From assembly GCF_009760405.1 (NCBI RefSeq), contig NZ_WRPP01000002.1, forward strand, positions 248,001 to 312,000: 64,000 nucleotides of DNA, given 5' to 3'. The stretch's first letter is position 1; every line of letters begins with the position of its first letter. The translations under genes and the position numbers were made by a program. The notes under the pieces were generated by a model. The model was not told where the DNA came from. It searched no databases and worked only from the letters and a program-made list of their open reading frames with translations. This document shows, in pieces, positions 18,395 through 27,216 of the stretch. This DNA comes from Nocardia terrae. Its GTDB lineage: Bacteria; Actinomycetota; Actinomycetes; Mycobacteriales; Mycobacteriaceae.

Positions 18395-19678
18395 ATGTCG
18401 AATCACGAGTACGAGCACGAACCGGTCCCGGCGCGGGACCGCCGCGGCCTGCTCTCGGTGGCCGCGGTCTGGGCCGGATTCCCGATGTGCCTGGGCAATG
18501 CGGTCTTCGGCGGGCTGATCGTCTACAGCCAGGGCATGGGCCGCGGGCTGGCGGCGATCGTGCTGGGCAATTTGCTGCTGTTCGGTTACATCGGCACGCT
18601 GAGCTGGATCGGCGGTCAGACCGGCCGCAACTTCTCGCTGCAGGCGCGGCGCGCGTTCGGCGACCGCGGGCGCGCCGCGGTGGTCGGCTTCCTGGCCACC
18701 GTCGTGATCGGCTGGTTCTCCTACCAGGTCGGCTTGACCGGCACCACGCTCGAGGGCATGTACGGATGGAATCCGCTGTGGGGCGGGCTGATCGGCGGAG
18801 CGTTCTTCGTCCTGCTCACCCTCGCGGGCATCCGGGCGCTGTCGGTGATCGGCCTCATCGGCACCCCGCTGTTCCTGATCATGGCCGGGCTCGCCCTGTA
18901 TTACGGCCTGGGGCAAGGGCATTCGCTGTCGAGCGCCTTCGGCTACCAGGGCGGCGGCGGGCCGCTCGGGTTCTGGGCGTGCGTGAGCATCGTGGTCGGC
19001 GGCTTCGCCGACTCCGGCACCATGACCGCCGACTTCACCCGCTGGGCCCGCGACGGCCGCGCGGGCGTGCTCGCCGCGGCCTCGGCCTTCCCCTTCGCCA
19101 ACTCCATCGCCTTCCTGATCGGCGGCCTGGTGGTGGCGATCGGCGGGGCGAGCGACCCGGCGGACAACGGCGGGGCGTTCCTGGGCCTGCTCGCCGGGCA
19201 CGGGGCGCTCGTCACCGGACTGTCGGTGCTGTTCGTCTTCGCGAACCTGGGATCGGTTGCGGCGCACTGCCTCTACAACGGGGCCGTGGGCTGGGCCGGG
19301 ATCACGCCGCTGCGCATGCGGCCGCTCGCGGTGGCGCTGGGCGCGATCGGCACCGTGGTGGCGCTCACCGGAGTGTGGGCACACATCACCAACTGGCTGG
19401 TGCTGCTGGGTGTGGTGGTGCCGCCCATCGGCGCGGTCCTCATCGTCGACTACGTCCTGACCCGCCGTGGCGCGGTGAGCGCGGCGGTGCGGCCGATCGC
19501 GTTCGCGGCGTGGGGAATCGGAGCGCTGGCCGCCGGGATCGCGCACTACCGGCTGCCGGGTTCGGTGGACGCGGTCATCGGGTTCGCCACCGCGGCCGCG
19601 GTGCAGACCGGAATCACGGTGGCGCTCCCGCGAAGGGTTTCCGAGCCCGCCGTCGCCGTGGCCACCGTGAGCGGGTGA
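18395..19678 (+). CDS. NCS1-family permease (CodB-like)
   Basis: A 427-residue integral membrane protein with about 12 helices, of the cytosine/purine/hydantoin symporter family. Near the N-terminus it has WAGFPMCLGNAVFGGLIVYSQG, and later VVGGFADSGTMTADFTRWAR, both resembling CodB. It starts 10 bases after the binding-protein gene. A second uptake route for a cytosine- or hydantoin-like substrate is likely. It ends 9 bases before the amidase at 19688. Confidence 0.9.
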   Translation: MSNHEYEHEPVPARDRRGLLSVAAVWAGFPMCLGNAVFGGLIVYSQGMGRGLAAIVLGNLLLFGYIGTLSWIGGQTGRNFSLQARRAFGDRGRAAVVGFLATVVIGWFSYQVGLTGTTLEGMYGWNPLWGGLIGGAFFVLLTLAGIRALSVIGLIGTPLFLIMAGLALYYGLGQGHSLSSAFGYQGGGGPLGFWACVSIVVGGFADSGTMTADFTRWARDGRAGVLAAASAFPFANSIAFLIGGLVVAIGGASDPADNGGAFLGLLAGHGALVTGLSVLFVFANLGSVAAHCLYNGAVGWAGITPLRMRPLAVALGAIGTVVALTGVWAHITNWLVLLGVVVPPIGAVLIVDYVLTRRGAVSAAVRPIAFAAWGIGALAAGIAHYRLPGSVDAVIGFATAAAVQTGITVALPRRVSEPAVAVATVSG

Positions 19679-19687
19679 GGGCACCGG

Positions 19688-21178
19688 GTGAATTCCGCTG
19701 AGCGCGACGAACTCTGCTTCCTTCCCGCCACCGAACTGACCGCGCGGATCCGATCCCGGGAGCTGTCACCGGTCGAGATCACCGACGCCGTGCTGGATCG
19801 GATGCGGGAGGTGGATCCGCTGCTGGGGGCCTTCTGCACGCCCACACCCGACCTGGCCCGGCGGCGGGCGCGCCGCCTCGCCGACGATCTGGTGCGCGGC
19901 ATCGATCCGGGACCGCTCGGCGGCGTGCCGCTGGGGATCAAGGACCTGTTGTCCACCAAGGGGATTCGCACCACCTCCGGATCCTGGTTCTACCGCGACC
20001 ATGTACCGGAAGAGGACGACATCGTCGTCGAGCGCGTCCTCGCGGCGGGCGCGATCTGCTTGGGCAAGACCAACACCTCCGAATTCGGTTACAGCGCGAC
20101 CGGTCTGAACCCGCTGTTCCCCGCCACCCGCAATCCCTGGGACACCGCGCTGAGCCCCGGCGGGTCCAGCGCGGGCTCGGCGGCCGCCGTCGCGGCCGGG
20201 CTCGGGCCGATGGCGCTGGGCAGCGACGGCGGCTGCTCGGTGCGCGCGCCCGCCGCCCTGTGCGGACTGGTGGGCGTCAAACCCTCCATGGGCCGGGTGC
20301 CGGTCTATCCCGGCTGCCGTGACGAGCGGCTACCCGGAGTATCCGGCTGGGAGAGCATCGAACACATCGGCCCGATCACCCGCACCGTCGCCGACGCGGC
20401 CCTGCTGCTGTCGGTGCTGGCCGGTCCCGATCCCCGCGACCGGCACTCCATTCCCTCGGAGGTGGACTGGATCGGAGCCGCCCGCGAAGGAGCCGAGCGT
20501 CCCGGAACGGTGGCCGGACTCCGCGTGGGCCTGAGCCTGGATCTCGGTTATCTGCCCGTCGATCCACAAGTCCGCACGGTGGTGGAGCGGGCGGTGCGCG
20601 AGATCGTGGGGGAGCGGCTGGGCTGTCACGTCGAGCCGGTGGAACCCGGCTGGCCCGACCCGGCCGCCGCGTTCTCCGCGATCATCATGGCCGAAACCGA
20701 TCTGACCGGCATGCGCGCCATGGCCGCCGCGCACGCCGATCGCATGTCCCCGCACCTGGTCGCCTGGCTGCATCAGCCTTGGAGCGCACAGGATTTCACC
20801 GACGCCAACATGACTCGCAAGGCCCTGGTCAACACCATGGCCCGGCTCATGCGCGACCACGACGTCCTCATCACACCCACCACCGCGGTCCCGGCCTTCC
20901 CCGCCGATCTGCACGGTCCCGACCGCATCGACGGCATACCGGTTTCCGACTCCGCCTGGATCGGCTTCAACTATCCGGCCAACCTCACCGGACAGCCCGC
21001 CATCAGCGTCCCGGCGGGCTGGACCGAGACCGGACTTCCGGTGGGGCTGCAGATCATCGGCCGCCATCTGGCCGACGAGACGGTCATCCGGCTGGCCGCC
21101 GCCATCGAGTGCGCCGCGCCCTGGGCGCATCGGAGACCGCCGCTGCGGCCGGTCAGCTCTGCGCAGGCGTCGCGGTGA
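19688..21178 (+). CDS. Amidase-signature family hydrolase
   Basis: A 496-residue amidase with Lys in GIKDLLSTKG, cis-Ser in GGSSAGSAAAVA and nucleophile Ser in GSDGGCSVRAPA. The residue before the nucleophile is Cys where Gly is usual, but the catalytic triad is complete. C-terminal landmarks GQPAISVPAGW and LPVGLQIIGRH are typical. It is the last gene of the transporter operon. Its final 26 bases overlap the convergent membrane-protein gene. Confidence 0.92.
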   Translation: MNSAERDELCFLPATELTARIRSRELSPVEITDAVLDRMREVDPLLGAFCTPTPDLARRRARRLADDLVRGIDPGPLGGVPLGIKDLLSTKGIRTTSGSWFYRDHVPEEDDIVVERVLAAGAICLGKTNTSEFGYSATGLNPLFPATRNPWDTALSPGGSSAGSAAAVAAGLGPMALGSDGGCSVRAPAALCGLVGVKPSMGRVPVYPGCRDERLPGVSGWESIEHIGPITRTVADAALLLSVLAGPDPRDRHSIPSEVDWIGAAREGAERPGTVAGLRVGLSLDLGYLPVDPQVRTVVERAVREIVGERLGCHVEPVEPGWPDPAAAFSAIIMAETDLTGMRAMAAAHADRMSPHLVAWLHQPWSAQDFTDANMTRKALVNTMARLMRDHDVLITPTTAVPAFPADLHGPDRIDGIPVSDSAWIGFNYPANLTGQPAISVPAGWTETGLPVGLQIIGRHLADETVIRLAAAIECAAPWAHRRPPLRPVSSAQASR

Positions 21179-21920
21179 CCGCCGGCTCCTCCGCGGCGGC
21201 CGTCTCCGGCTGCGCCGCCGAATCGGTTGTGCCCCGGAAGAAGTCGAGGTAGACGCGGAAGGCCATGGCCAGGTAGGCGAGGGTCTTGGGGATCATGAGC
21301 AGGCCCAGGGCGGGAATTCGGCGGGCCCACAGGATGACCGGGAGATAGCAGGCGAAGGACGCGGCCATGGCGTCGGACAGGAAACGGAAGGTGCGGTCGC
21401 CGGTGCGGTCGGCCTCGCGGCGCATGAGGTACATCTCGCCCGCACCGACGGCCAGCAGCGGAACATTGCGGTCCACACCGTATCCGGCGGGGGTCTCGTC
21501 GCGATCCCAGTTGTTGAACGGTGTGGCCAGCAGGATCAGCCGGACGAACGACAGCCCGAGCAGCGTCCTGGTGAATCCGTCCCAGGAGCGCCGGAACCGC
21601 AACCGCCAGGCATCCAGGGACAGCACGTAGAACAGTGTGATCGTGATCGAGGTGGCCATCTCGCCGAGCCCGATCAGGCTCGCGCGCCGTCCCCGCCAGG
21701 TGAGATATCCCCGGCCCTCGCCCCGGGCCATCGACACCGCCCGCAGCGTCAGGTGCGCGGTGTCGCCGGTCGCCAGCAGGGTGAACGCCTCCTCGAAACG
21801 GGCGGCGGTCTGCCTCTGGTCCGCCGGGACACGGTCCCGGTTGCGTCGCATGGCGATCACCAGCGCCCAGATGATCGCCAGATAGGACAGGTTGAAGCCC
21901 AGTTCGAAACGTTTTCTCAT
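21153..21920 (-). CDS. Integral membrane protein of unknown function
   Basis: A 255-residue protein with about four to five hydrophobic segments (near LSYLAIIWALVIA, MATSITITLFYVL, LLGLSFVRLILLATP, MAASFACYLPVILW and LGLLMIPKTLAYLAM). It has a basic cytosolic loop after the first helix and an Ala/Glu/Thr-rich C-terminal tail. ATG at 21920 (MRKRFELG) is preferred to an upstream alternative at 21965. No family was recognised. The 3' end overlaps the convergent amidase gene. Confidence 0.75.
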   Translation of the reverse strand: MRKRFELGFNLSYLAIIWALVIAMRRNRDRVPADQRQTAARFEEAFTLLATGDTAHLTLRAVSMARGEGRGYLTWRGRRASLIGLGEMATSITITLFYVLSLDAWRLRFRRSWDGFTRTLLGLSFVRLILLATPFNNWDRDETPAGYGVDRNVPLLAVGAGEMYLMRREADRTGDRTFRFLSDAMAASFACYLPVILWARRIPALGLLMIPKTLAYLAMAFRVYLDFFRGTTDSAAQPETAAAEEPAVTATPAQS

Positions 21921-22028
21921 GGCGATCAGTGTGTTGCCGGAGGGTGTCCGGAGGTCAGGGCCCAAGGTCCTCGCTCGCGGCCCATCGGATGGAAAATCCG
22001 CTCCGCCTTCGGGCGTCGGTCGCCGGGG

Positions 22029-22598
22029 CTAGTGCGGGGTCACTTCTGACTTCTCGAGCTGATGCGCGACGAGATCCAGAAACGCGTCGACCTCTTCGCG
22101 CTGATAGGCGGGTTCGCCGACGGGAGCCAGATGGAAGGTGATGTCCTGAATGTCCTTGGCGGTGAGCCCATTGGGCCCGTGGTGCGCGAGGGTCGCCGCC
22201 AGACGGTCGAGGAACGCCCCGACCTCCTCGGCCTGGTACCCCCGAAACCCGAAGGGCGGCGCGGAGAATCGGATCCGCAGCACATCGTCGTGGGTCAGGG
22301 TCTGGTCGGTCCGCCCGGCGGGCAGGCGGCCGCGCCCCCGGCGTAGGTATTCCAGCTCGATGCACACGTGGTCGAGGAAGTCGTCGACCTCCTCGATGTC
22401 GTACCCTCGCCGACCCGGCGGCGGCGCGTCGAATTCGACCAGCCGAATGTCGGCGATGCCGAGGTGATCCCGCCCGAGCATGGTCTCGGCGATGCGCGCG
22501 CAGAAGGAATCCACCTGCTCGGGGTGGTAGCCGAGATCTCCCGACGGCGCGTGGCCGAACCGGGTGCGGCGGACGTCGTCGGGGGTCACGACGGTCAT
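22029..22598 (-). CDS. Protein with four tandem DivIVA-type motifs
   Basis: A 189-residue soluble protein built from four repeats of about 45 residues. Each contains an [IV]xx[IV]xF motif followed by GYxxEEVDxF: GYHPEQVDSF, GYDIEEVDDF, GYQAEEVGAF and AYQREEVDAF. This is the DivI1A segment found once at the N-terminus of DivIVA/Wag31 proteins, where it helps membrane curvature sensing. The long coiled coil of Wag31 is absent. Function is unknown; an accessory polar or envelope role is a guess. The gene is transcribed alone, away from the TetR gene. Confidence 0.82.
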   Translation of the reverse strand: MTVVTPDDVRRTRFGHAPSGDLGYHPEQVDSFCARIAETMLGRDHLGIADIRLVEFDAPPPGRRGYDIEEVDDFLDHVCIELEYLRRGRGRLPAGRTDQTLTHDDVLRIRFSAPPFGFRGYQAEEVGAFLDRLAATLAHHGPNGLTAKDIQDITFHLAPVGEPAYQREEVDAFLDLVAHQLEKSEVTPH

Positions 22599-22684
22599 TG
22601 TGCCAATGGCTTCATGTCCGAATTACCTCCGCCCCTTGCGGATCCGACCGCAACGGACAAACGGGTCCGTTTGTGAAGCCGGGC

Positions 22685-23308
22685 TCAGTGTTTGCGCACC
22701 CCGTCGATGAGCAGATGCCGGATGGCGTGACTGAGATCGTCCACCTGCTTCACATCCGGCGTGCGGATGCCGTGCAGGACGGCGGCCAGCAGCATCCCGG
22801 TCACCGCCCGCGCGGTATTGGCGGTGTCGAGATCCTCACGCAGATAACCCCGTTCGACCCCGTGCTCGAGATATCCGGCGGTCAGCGAGTCCGCGGTATC
22901 GAGCAGCCCGTACAACCGCATGGTCAGCTCGGCGTCGATGCCCGTCGCCTGGAACAGCAGCAACTGCGCCACCCGCTGATCCTCGAGGAAGATCCGGTTC
23001 AGCGCGTCGCCGATCCGATCCACCTGCGCCCGGTACTCCTCCAGGCTGTCCGCCGCGTCCGGCGCGTTGTCGGTCCCCAGCGACTCGATGATCCGCGCCG
23101 CCAGATCGTCGATGACGTGATCGATGATGTCGCGCTTGTTCTCGAAGTACCGGTAGAAGGTGCCGTGCCCGATGCCCAGCTCGCCGGCGATGTCCGCGAT
23201 CCCGGTGCTGTGGTAGCCCTTCTCGGCGAAACACGCGAACGCGGTGTCGATGATCTCCTGCCGGAGCTCGGCCTTGCGCCGTTCGATTCTCGAGGATGGC
23301 TTCGTCAC
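22685..23308 (-). CDS. TetR-family regulator
   Basis: A 207-residue one-component repressor. The helix-turn-helix spans about residues 12-55 (GIADIAGELGIGHGTFYRYFENK) and is followed by an all-helical ligand domain. GTG at 23308 (VTKPSSRIERRK) is preferred to the ATG at 23350, which would place operator-like palindromes in the coding region. It is divergent from the monooxygenase gene at 23389, and the 80-base gap is full of inverted repeats, so it very probably represses that gene. Confidence 0.9.
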   Translation of the reverse strand: MTKPSSRIERRKAELRQEIIDTAFACFAEKGYHSTGIADIAGELGIGHGTFYRYFENKRDIIDHVIDDLAARIIESLGTDNAPDAADSLEEYRAQVDRIGDALNRIFLEDQRVAQLLLFQATGIDAELTMRLYGLLDTADSLTAGYLEHGVERGYLREDLDTANTARAVTGMLLAAVLHGIRTPDVKQVDDLSHAIRHLLIDGVRKH

Positions 23309-23322
23309 CAGGCCGATGATAC

Positions 23323-23360
23323 TGTGATCACAAACGGAATGAGATGTCATTCCATGACAT
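23323..23360. promoter_or_regulatory. Cluster of palindromes between tetR and the monooxygenase
   Basis: Three inverted repeats lie close together: TGTGATCACA (23323-23332), GGAATGA/TCATTCC (23336-23342 and 23347-23353) and ATGTCA/TGACAT (23344-23349 and 23355-23360). At least one is likely the operator of the divergent TetR regulator. Confidence 0.65.
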
Positions 23361-23388
23361 ACGTATCACTTCTCGCAGGAGGTTCGGC

Positions 23389-24882
23389 GTGGCACCTCAG
23401 TACGACGCCATCGTGGTCGGTGCCGGATTCGGCGGAATGGGCGCGGGCATCGAGCTCGATCGGCTCGGCCTGAGCAACTTCGTCATCCTCGAACGCGAGG
23501 ACGATCTGGGCGGCACCTGGCACGTGAACCACTACCCGGGCCTGGCCGTGGACATCGCCTCGGTCACCTACTCGTACTCCTTCGAGCCCAACCCGAACTG
23601 GTCGCGGCTGTTCGCGCCGGGCGCGGAACTGAAGAAGTACGCCGAGCACGTCGCCGACAAATACGACCTGCGCCGCCGCATGCGGTTCGACACCGTCGTC
23701 GGCGGGGCGCGCTGGGACGAGGAACAGCAGCACTGGGTCGTCTCCATCGAGAACGGCGAATCCCTCACCGCGCGGTATCTGATGGCCGCCACCGGCTTCC
23801 TGTCCCAGCCCTACACCCCGCCGTTCCCCGGCATCGACACCTTCGCGGGCAAGATCATCCACACCACCGCGTGGGAGAACGACTTCGACCTCACCGGCCG
23901 CAAGGCCGCCATCATCGGCACCGGCGCGACGGCCGTGCAGCTGATCCCCGAGGTCGCCAAGAAGGCCGCGGCGCTGACCGTCTTCCAGCGCACCCCGATC
24001 TGGGTGGTCCCGAAGGTCGACGCACCCATCCCGCCGGCCGTGCAGAGCCTGTTCGCACGAGTCCCCTTGACACAAAAGGCGGCCCGCATGGTGAACACCT
24101 CCATGCTGGAGGCGCTGATGGTCGTCGGCGTGCTGCACTTCAAGCAGGCCAAGCCGCTGAACAAGGCCGCGGGGCTGCTGGCGAAGGCGCATCTGCGGGC
24201 GTCGGTGCGCGACAAGGAGACTCGCAGGAAGCTCACCCCGCACTACGACTTCGGTTGCAAGCGGCCCACGTTCTCGAACCTGTACTTCAAGACGTTCAAC
24301 GAGCCGCACGTGCGTCTCGAGACCAACTCCATCGACCACATCGAGGCCGACGGCATCGTCACCGCCGACGGCCACAAGACCGAGATCGACACCCTGATCC
24401 TGGCCACCGGCTTCAACCTGTGGGACGTCAACTTCCCGGCCATCGAGATCATCGGCCGCGACGGGCTCAACCTCGGAAAGTTCTGGCGCGACAACCGTTT
24501 CCAGGCCTACGAGGGCATCACCGTGCCGAAGTTCCCGAACTTCGTCTGCCTCAACAGCCCCTACTCCTACAGCGGCCTGTCCTACTTCACCACCATCGAG
24601 GCGCAGATGAAGCACATGGCGCGCCTGTTCGGTGAGATGTTCCGCCGCGGTGAGCAGGTCTTCGAGGTCACCGACAAGGCCAATGCCGAATTCCTGGACC
24701 GCGTCACCGACAAGCTGGGATCCTCGGTGTTCTACGGCGGTCAGTGCTCGACCGCGCGCAGCTACTACTTCAACCAGCACGGCGAGGCCGCGCTGCTGCG
24801 CCCGACCAGCACCCTGAACGCCCACCGGGAGGCGTCCAGCTTCCCGCTCGACGACTACACCTACGGGGTGCGGTCGGCCTGA
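23389..24882 (+). CDS. Baeyer-Villiger-type flavin monooxygenase
   Basis: A 497-residue FAD/NADPH monooxygenase. It has the N-terminal FAD Rossmann motif VVGAGFGGMGAG, the GGTWHVNHYPG motif, the Baeyer-Villiger fingerprint FAGKIIHTTAW (FxGxxxHxxxW) and the NADPH Rossmann motif IIGTGATAVQ. Such enzymes insert oxygen next to ketone carbonyls to give esters or lactones. GTG at 23389 has a perfect AGGAGG six bases upstream. The native ketone is unknown; control by the divergent TetR is likely. Confidence 0.92.
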   Translation: MAPQYDAIVVGAGFGGMGAGIELDRLGLSNFVILEREDDLGGTWHVNHYPGLAVDIASVTYSYSFEPNPNWSRLFAPGAELKKYAEHVADKYDLRRRMRFDTVVGGARWDEEQQHWVVSIENGESLTARYLMAATGFLSQPYTPPFPGIDTFAGKIIHTTAWENDFDLTGRKAAIIGTGATAVQLIPEVAKKAAALTVFQRTPIWVVPKVDAPIPPAVQSLFARVPLTQKAARMVNTSMLEALMVVGVLHFKQAKPLNKAAGLLAKAHLRASVRDKETRRKLTPHYDFGCKRPTFSNLYFKTFNEPHVRLETNSIDHIEADGIVTADGHKTEIDTLILATGFNLWDVNFPAIEIIGRDGLNLGKFWRDNRFQAYEGITVPKFPNFVCLNSPYSYSGLSYFTTIEAQMKHMARLFGEMFRRGEQVFEVTDKANAEFLDRVTDKLGSSVFYGGQCSTARSYYFNQHGEAALLRPTSTLNAHREASSFPLDDYTYGVRSA

Positions 24883-24888
24883 GCGGGA

Positions 24889-24924
24889 CTGCGCGGTCGA
24901 CATGGTCGGCGGCCGACCGCGCAG
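24889..24924 (+). terminator. Hairpin after the monooxygenase gene
   Basis: Perfect 11-base arms CTGCGCGGTCG (24889-24899) and CGACCGCGCAG (24914-24924) begin six bases after the stop. No T-run follows. Confidence 0.7.
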
Positions 24925-25040
24925 CCGGAGCCACCCCGGACGGCGTCGATTGCAGGTCGGCGAGCGCTGTCTCAGGTAGAACTGGCAGACTGTGTGGGAA
25001 ACGCACCCACCGACCACTTGACTAGGGACTGACTTCGACA

Positions 25041-25418
25041 ATGGACCTTCTGCTGCCGCTGCTGCTGGTTGCTCTGCTCATCCCGATGTTCCTGGGCGTT
25101 CGTCGCCAGAAGCGCGAGATGGCCAAGGTGACGGACATGCAGAACGAACTGAAGGTCGGCGACCGGGTCGTCACCACGTCGGGTCTGTTCGGCACCATCG
25201 TCGAACTCGATGACGACTCCGTCGATCTGGAGATCGCCGAGGAGGTCGTCACCACCTGGCTGCGGCAGTCGATCCGCGAGGTGCGCAGCGACAAGGACGT
25301 CTCCGAGGACACCACCACCGAGGACACCACCACCGCGGAGACCCCGGCCGCGGAGGCCGTGTCCGACGACCATGTCGAGCCGGCCGCCGACGACGCGCCG
25401 AAGCTGACCAAGGACTGA
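25041..25418 (+). CDS. yajC: Preprotein translocase accessory subunit YajC
   Basis: A 125-residue single-pass membrane protein: an N-terminal helix (LLLPLLLVALLIPMFLGV), then the soluble YajC fold (RRQKREMAKVTDMQNELKVG, DRVVTTSGLFGTIVEL), then an acidic Thr/Glu/Ala-rich tail. YajC associates with SecDF at the translocon. Its position directly ahead of secD and secF matches mycobacterial order. Confidence 0.96.
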   Translation: MDLLLPLLLVALLIPMFLGVRRQKREMAKVTDMQNELKVGDRVVTTSGLFGTIVELDDDSVDLEIAEEVVTTWLRQSIREVRSDKDVSEDTTTEDTTTAETPAAEAVSDDHVEPAADDAPKLTKD

Positions 25419-25427
25419 TCACCCATC

Positions 25428-25471
25428 CAGCGCCATCGGCCGCTCCGAGGAGCAGCGGCCCGGTGGCGCTG
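25428..25471 (+). terminator. Long imperfect hairpin between yajC and secD
   Basis: Outer arms CAGCGCCA/TGGCGCTG and inner arms GGCCGCT/AGCGGCC form a stem with a small internal mismatch and a 9-base loop, 10 bases after yajC and about 50 bases before secD. No T-run follows. It may partially terminate transcription or set the SecD:YajC ratio. Confidence 0.55.
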
Positions 25472-25522
25472 CGGTGTGTGTACCCACTCGATTTCGCCAA
25501 CCCCGCCTAGGAGATAAGTACT

Positions 25523-27214
25523 GTGCCACCTTCTCAGGGAACGGCGCATCCGCTGCGCTTGCTCGGCGTCTACGCCGCGCTGGTGGCTTTGATGTTCGGC
25601 CTGATCTTCTTCACCGGCGACAAGAGCCACACCCCGAAGCTCGGCATCGATCTGCAGGGCGGTACCCGGGTCACCTTGACGGCCCGCACCCCGGACGGCA
25701 ACAAGCCGAGCCAGGACAGCCTGAAGAAGGCCCAGGAAATCATCGACAAGCGCGTCAACGGTCTCGGCGTCGCCGGCTCGGAAGTCGTCATCGAGGGCGA
25801 CAACCTGGTGATCACCGTGCCGGGCGACGATGGCGCGCAGGCCAAGTCGCTGGCGACCACCGCGAAGTTGTACGTGCGGCCCGTGGTGGGCCAGCAGGCG
25901 GCGGCGAAGGGCGGTCAGCAGCCCCCGGCCACGCCGCCGACCGACTCGGCCACTCCCGCGACGCCTCCGGCGACCACTCCCGCCGCGCCGACCAGTGAAG
26001 CGCCGACGACCACCGAGTCGCCCGCACCGCAGAACCGGGTGTTCCCGGCGCAGGCTCCGACCACGCCGACCCCGGCCCCCACGCCCGGCGGGCTGACCCC
26101 GCAGCAGCAGACCCAGCAGGAGATCAAGGCCGCGCAGGCGTTGCGCCAGAGCACCGATCCGACGGTGCAGCAGCAGGCCATGGCCACCCTCGACTGCTCG
26201 AAACCGGATCCGTTGCAGGGCAACGACGATCCGAACCTGCCGCTGGTCGCCTGCTCCTCCGACGGCAACTACGTGTACCTGCTGGACAAGAGCGCGCTCG
26301 ACGGCCAGGAGATCAAGGACGCCAAGTCCGGATACGACCAGCGGGCCGGCTGGGTGGTCGACGTCGACTTCAAGTCCAGCGGCTCCGACACCTGGGGCAA
26401 GCTGACCACCCAGTACGTGAACAAGCAGCTCGCCTTCGTGCTCGACTCGAAGGTCGTCAGCGCTCCCCGCGTCGACGCCGGTGGACAGTACGGCGGCAAC
26501 ACCCAGATCTCGGGCAGCTTCAACTCCACGACCGCCAAGGAACTGGCCAACTCGCTGAAGTACGGCTCGCTGCCGCTGTCGTTCGCGACCTCCGAGGCCG
26601 AGACGGTGTCGGCGACCCTGGGCCTGTCCTCGCTGCACGCGGGCCTGATCGCGGGTGCGATCGGTCTGGTCGCGGTGCTGCTGTACTGCCTGCTCTACTA
26701 CCGCATGCTCGGCTTCCTGGCCGGTTTCTCGCTGCTCGCGGCGGGTGTCGCGGTGTACACGCTGATCGTGTTGCTGGGCCGGTGGATCGGATTCACCCTC
26801 GACCTGGCCGGTATCGCCGGTCTGATCATCGGTATCGGTATGACGGCGGACTCGTTCGTGGTCTTCTTCGAACGCATCAAGGACCAGATGCGCGAGGGCC
26901 GCAGTTTCCGTTCGGCCGTGCCGCGCGGCTGGCAGCGCGCCCAGCGCACCAACCTCTCGGGTAAGACGGTGTCGCTCATCGCTTCCGCCGTCCTGTACAT
27001 CCTGGCGGCCGGTCAGGTGAAGGGCTTCGCCTTCACCCTCGGTCTGACCACCGTGCTCGACGTCATCGTGCTGTACCTGGTGACCGCGCCGCTGATGATG
27101 CTGGTCTCGCGCTCGCCGTTCTGGGCGAAGCCGTCGGTGAACGGCCTCGGCGCTATTGCAGAGCTTGCCCAGGAACGCAAGGCCGCGGCCGGTGTCCTGG
27201 TGAAGGAGGCGTGA
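25523..27214 (+). CDS. secD: Protein translocase subunit SecD
   Basis: SecD works with SecF as the proton-driven RND-type motor of protein export. The 563-residue protein has a first helix near 15-33, the large extracytoplasmic P1 domain (KLGIDLQGGTRVTLTA), a Pro/Thr/Ala-rich low-complexity stretch at about 132-195, and five C-terminal helices with DLAGIAGLIIGIGMTADSFV and FFERIKDQMREGRSFRSAV. The low-complexity insert is also usual in mycobacterial SecD. GTG at 25523 follows AGGAG. The secF start is two bases beyond the stop. Confidence 0.97.
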   Translation: MPPSQGTAHPLRLLGVYAALVALMFGLIFFTGDKSHTPKLGIDLQGGTRVTLTARTPDGNKPSQDSLKKAQEIIDKRVNGLGVAGSEVVIEGDNLVITVPGDDGAQAKSLATTAKLYVRPVVGQQAAAKGGQQPPATPPTDSATPATPPATTPAAPTSEAPTTTESPAPQNRVFPAQAPTTPTPAPTPGGLTPQQQTQQEIKAAQALRQSTDPTVQQQAMATLDCSKPDPLQGNDDPNLPLVACSSDGNYVYLLDKSALDGQEIKDAKSGYDQRAGWVVDVDFKSSGSDTWGKLTTQYVNKQLAFVLDSKVVSAPRVDAGGQYGGNTQISGSFNSTTAKELANSLKYGSLPLSFATSEAETVSATLGLSSLHAGLIAGAIGLVAVLLYCLLYYRMLGFLAGFSLLAAGVAVYTLIVLLGRWIGFTLDLAGIAGLIIGIGMTADSFVVFFERIKDQMREGRSFRSAVPRGWQRAQRTNLSGKTVSLIASAVLYILAAGQVKGFAFTLGLTTVLDVIVLYLVTAPLMMLVSRSPFWAKPSVNGLGAIAELAQERKAAAGVLVKEA

Positions 27215-27216
27215 TC

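Noticed and set aside
25917..26105. The Pro/Thr/Ala-rich stretch in secD as an unusual insertion.
   Set aside because: Mycobacterial SecD proteins carry a comparable low-complexity stretch at the same place, so it is ordinary for this group.
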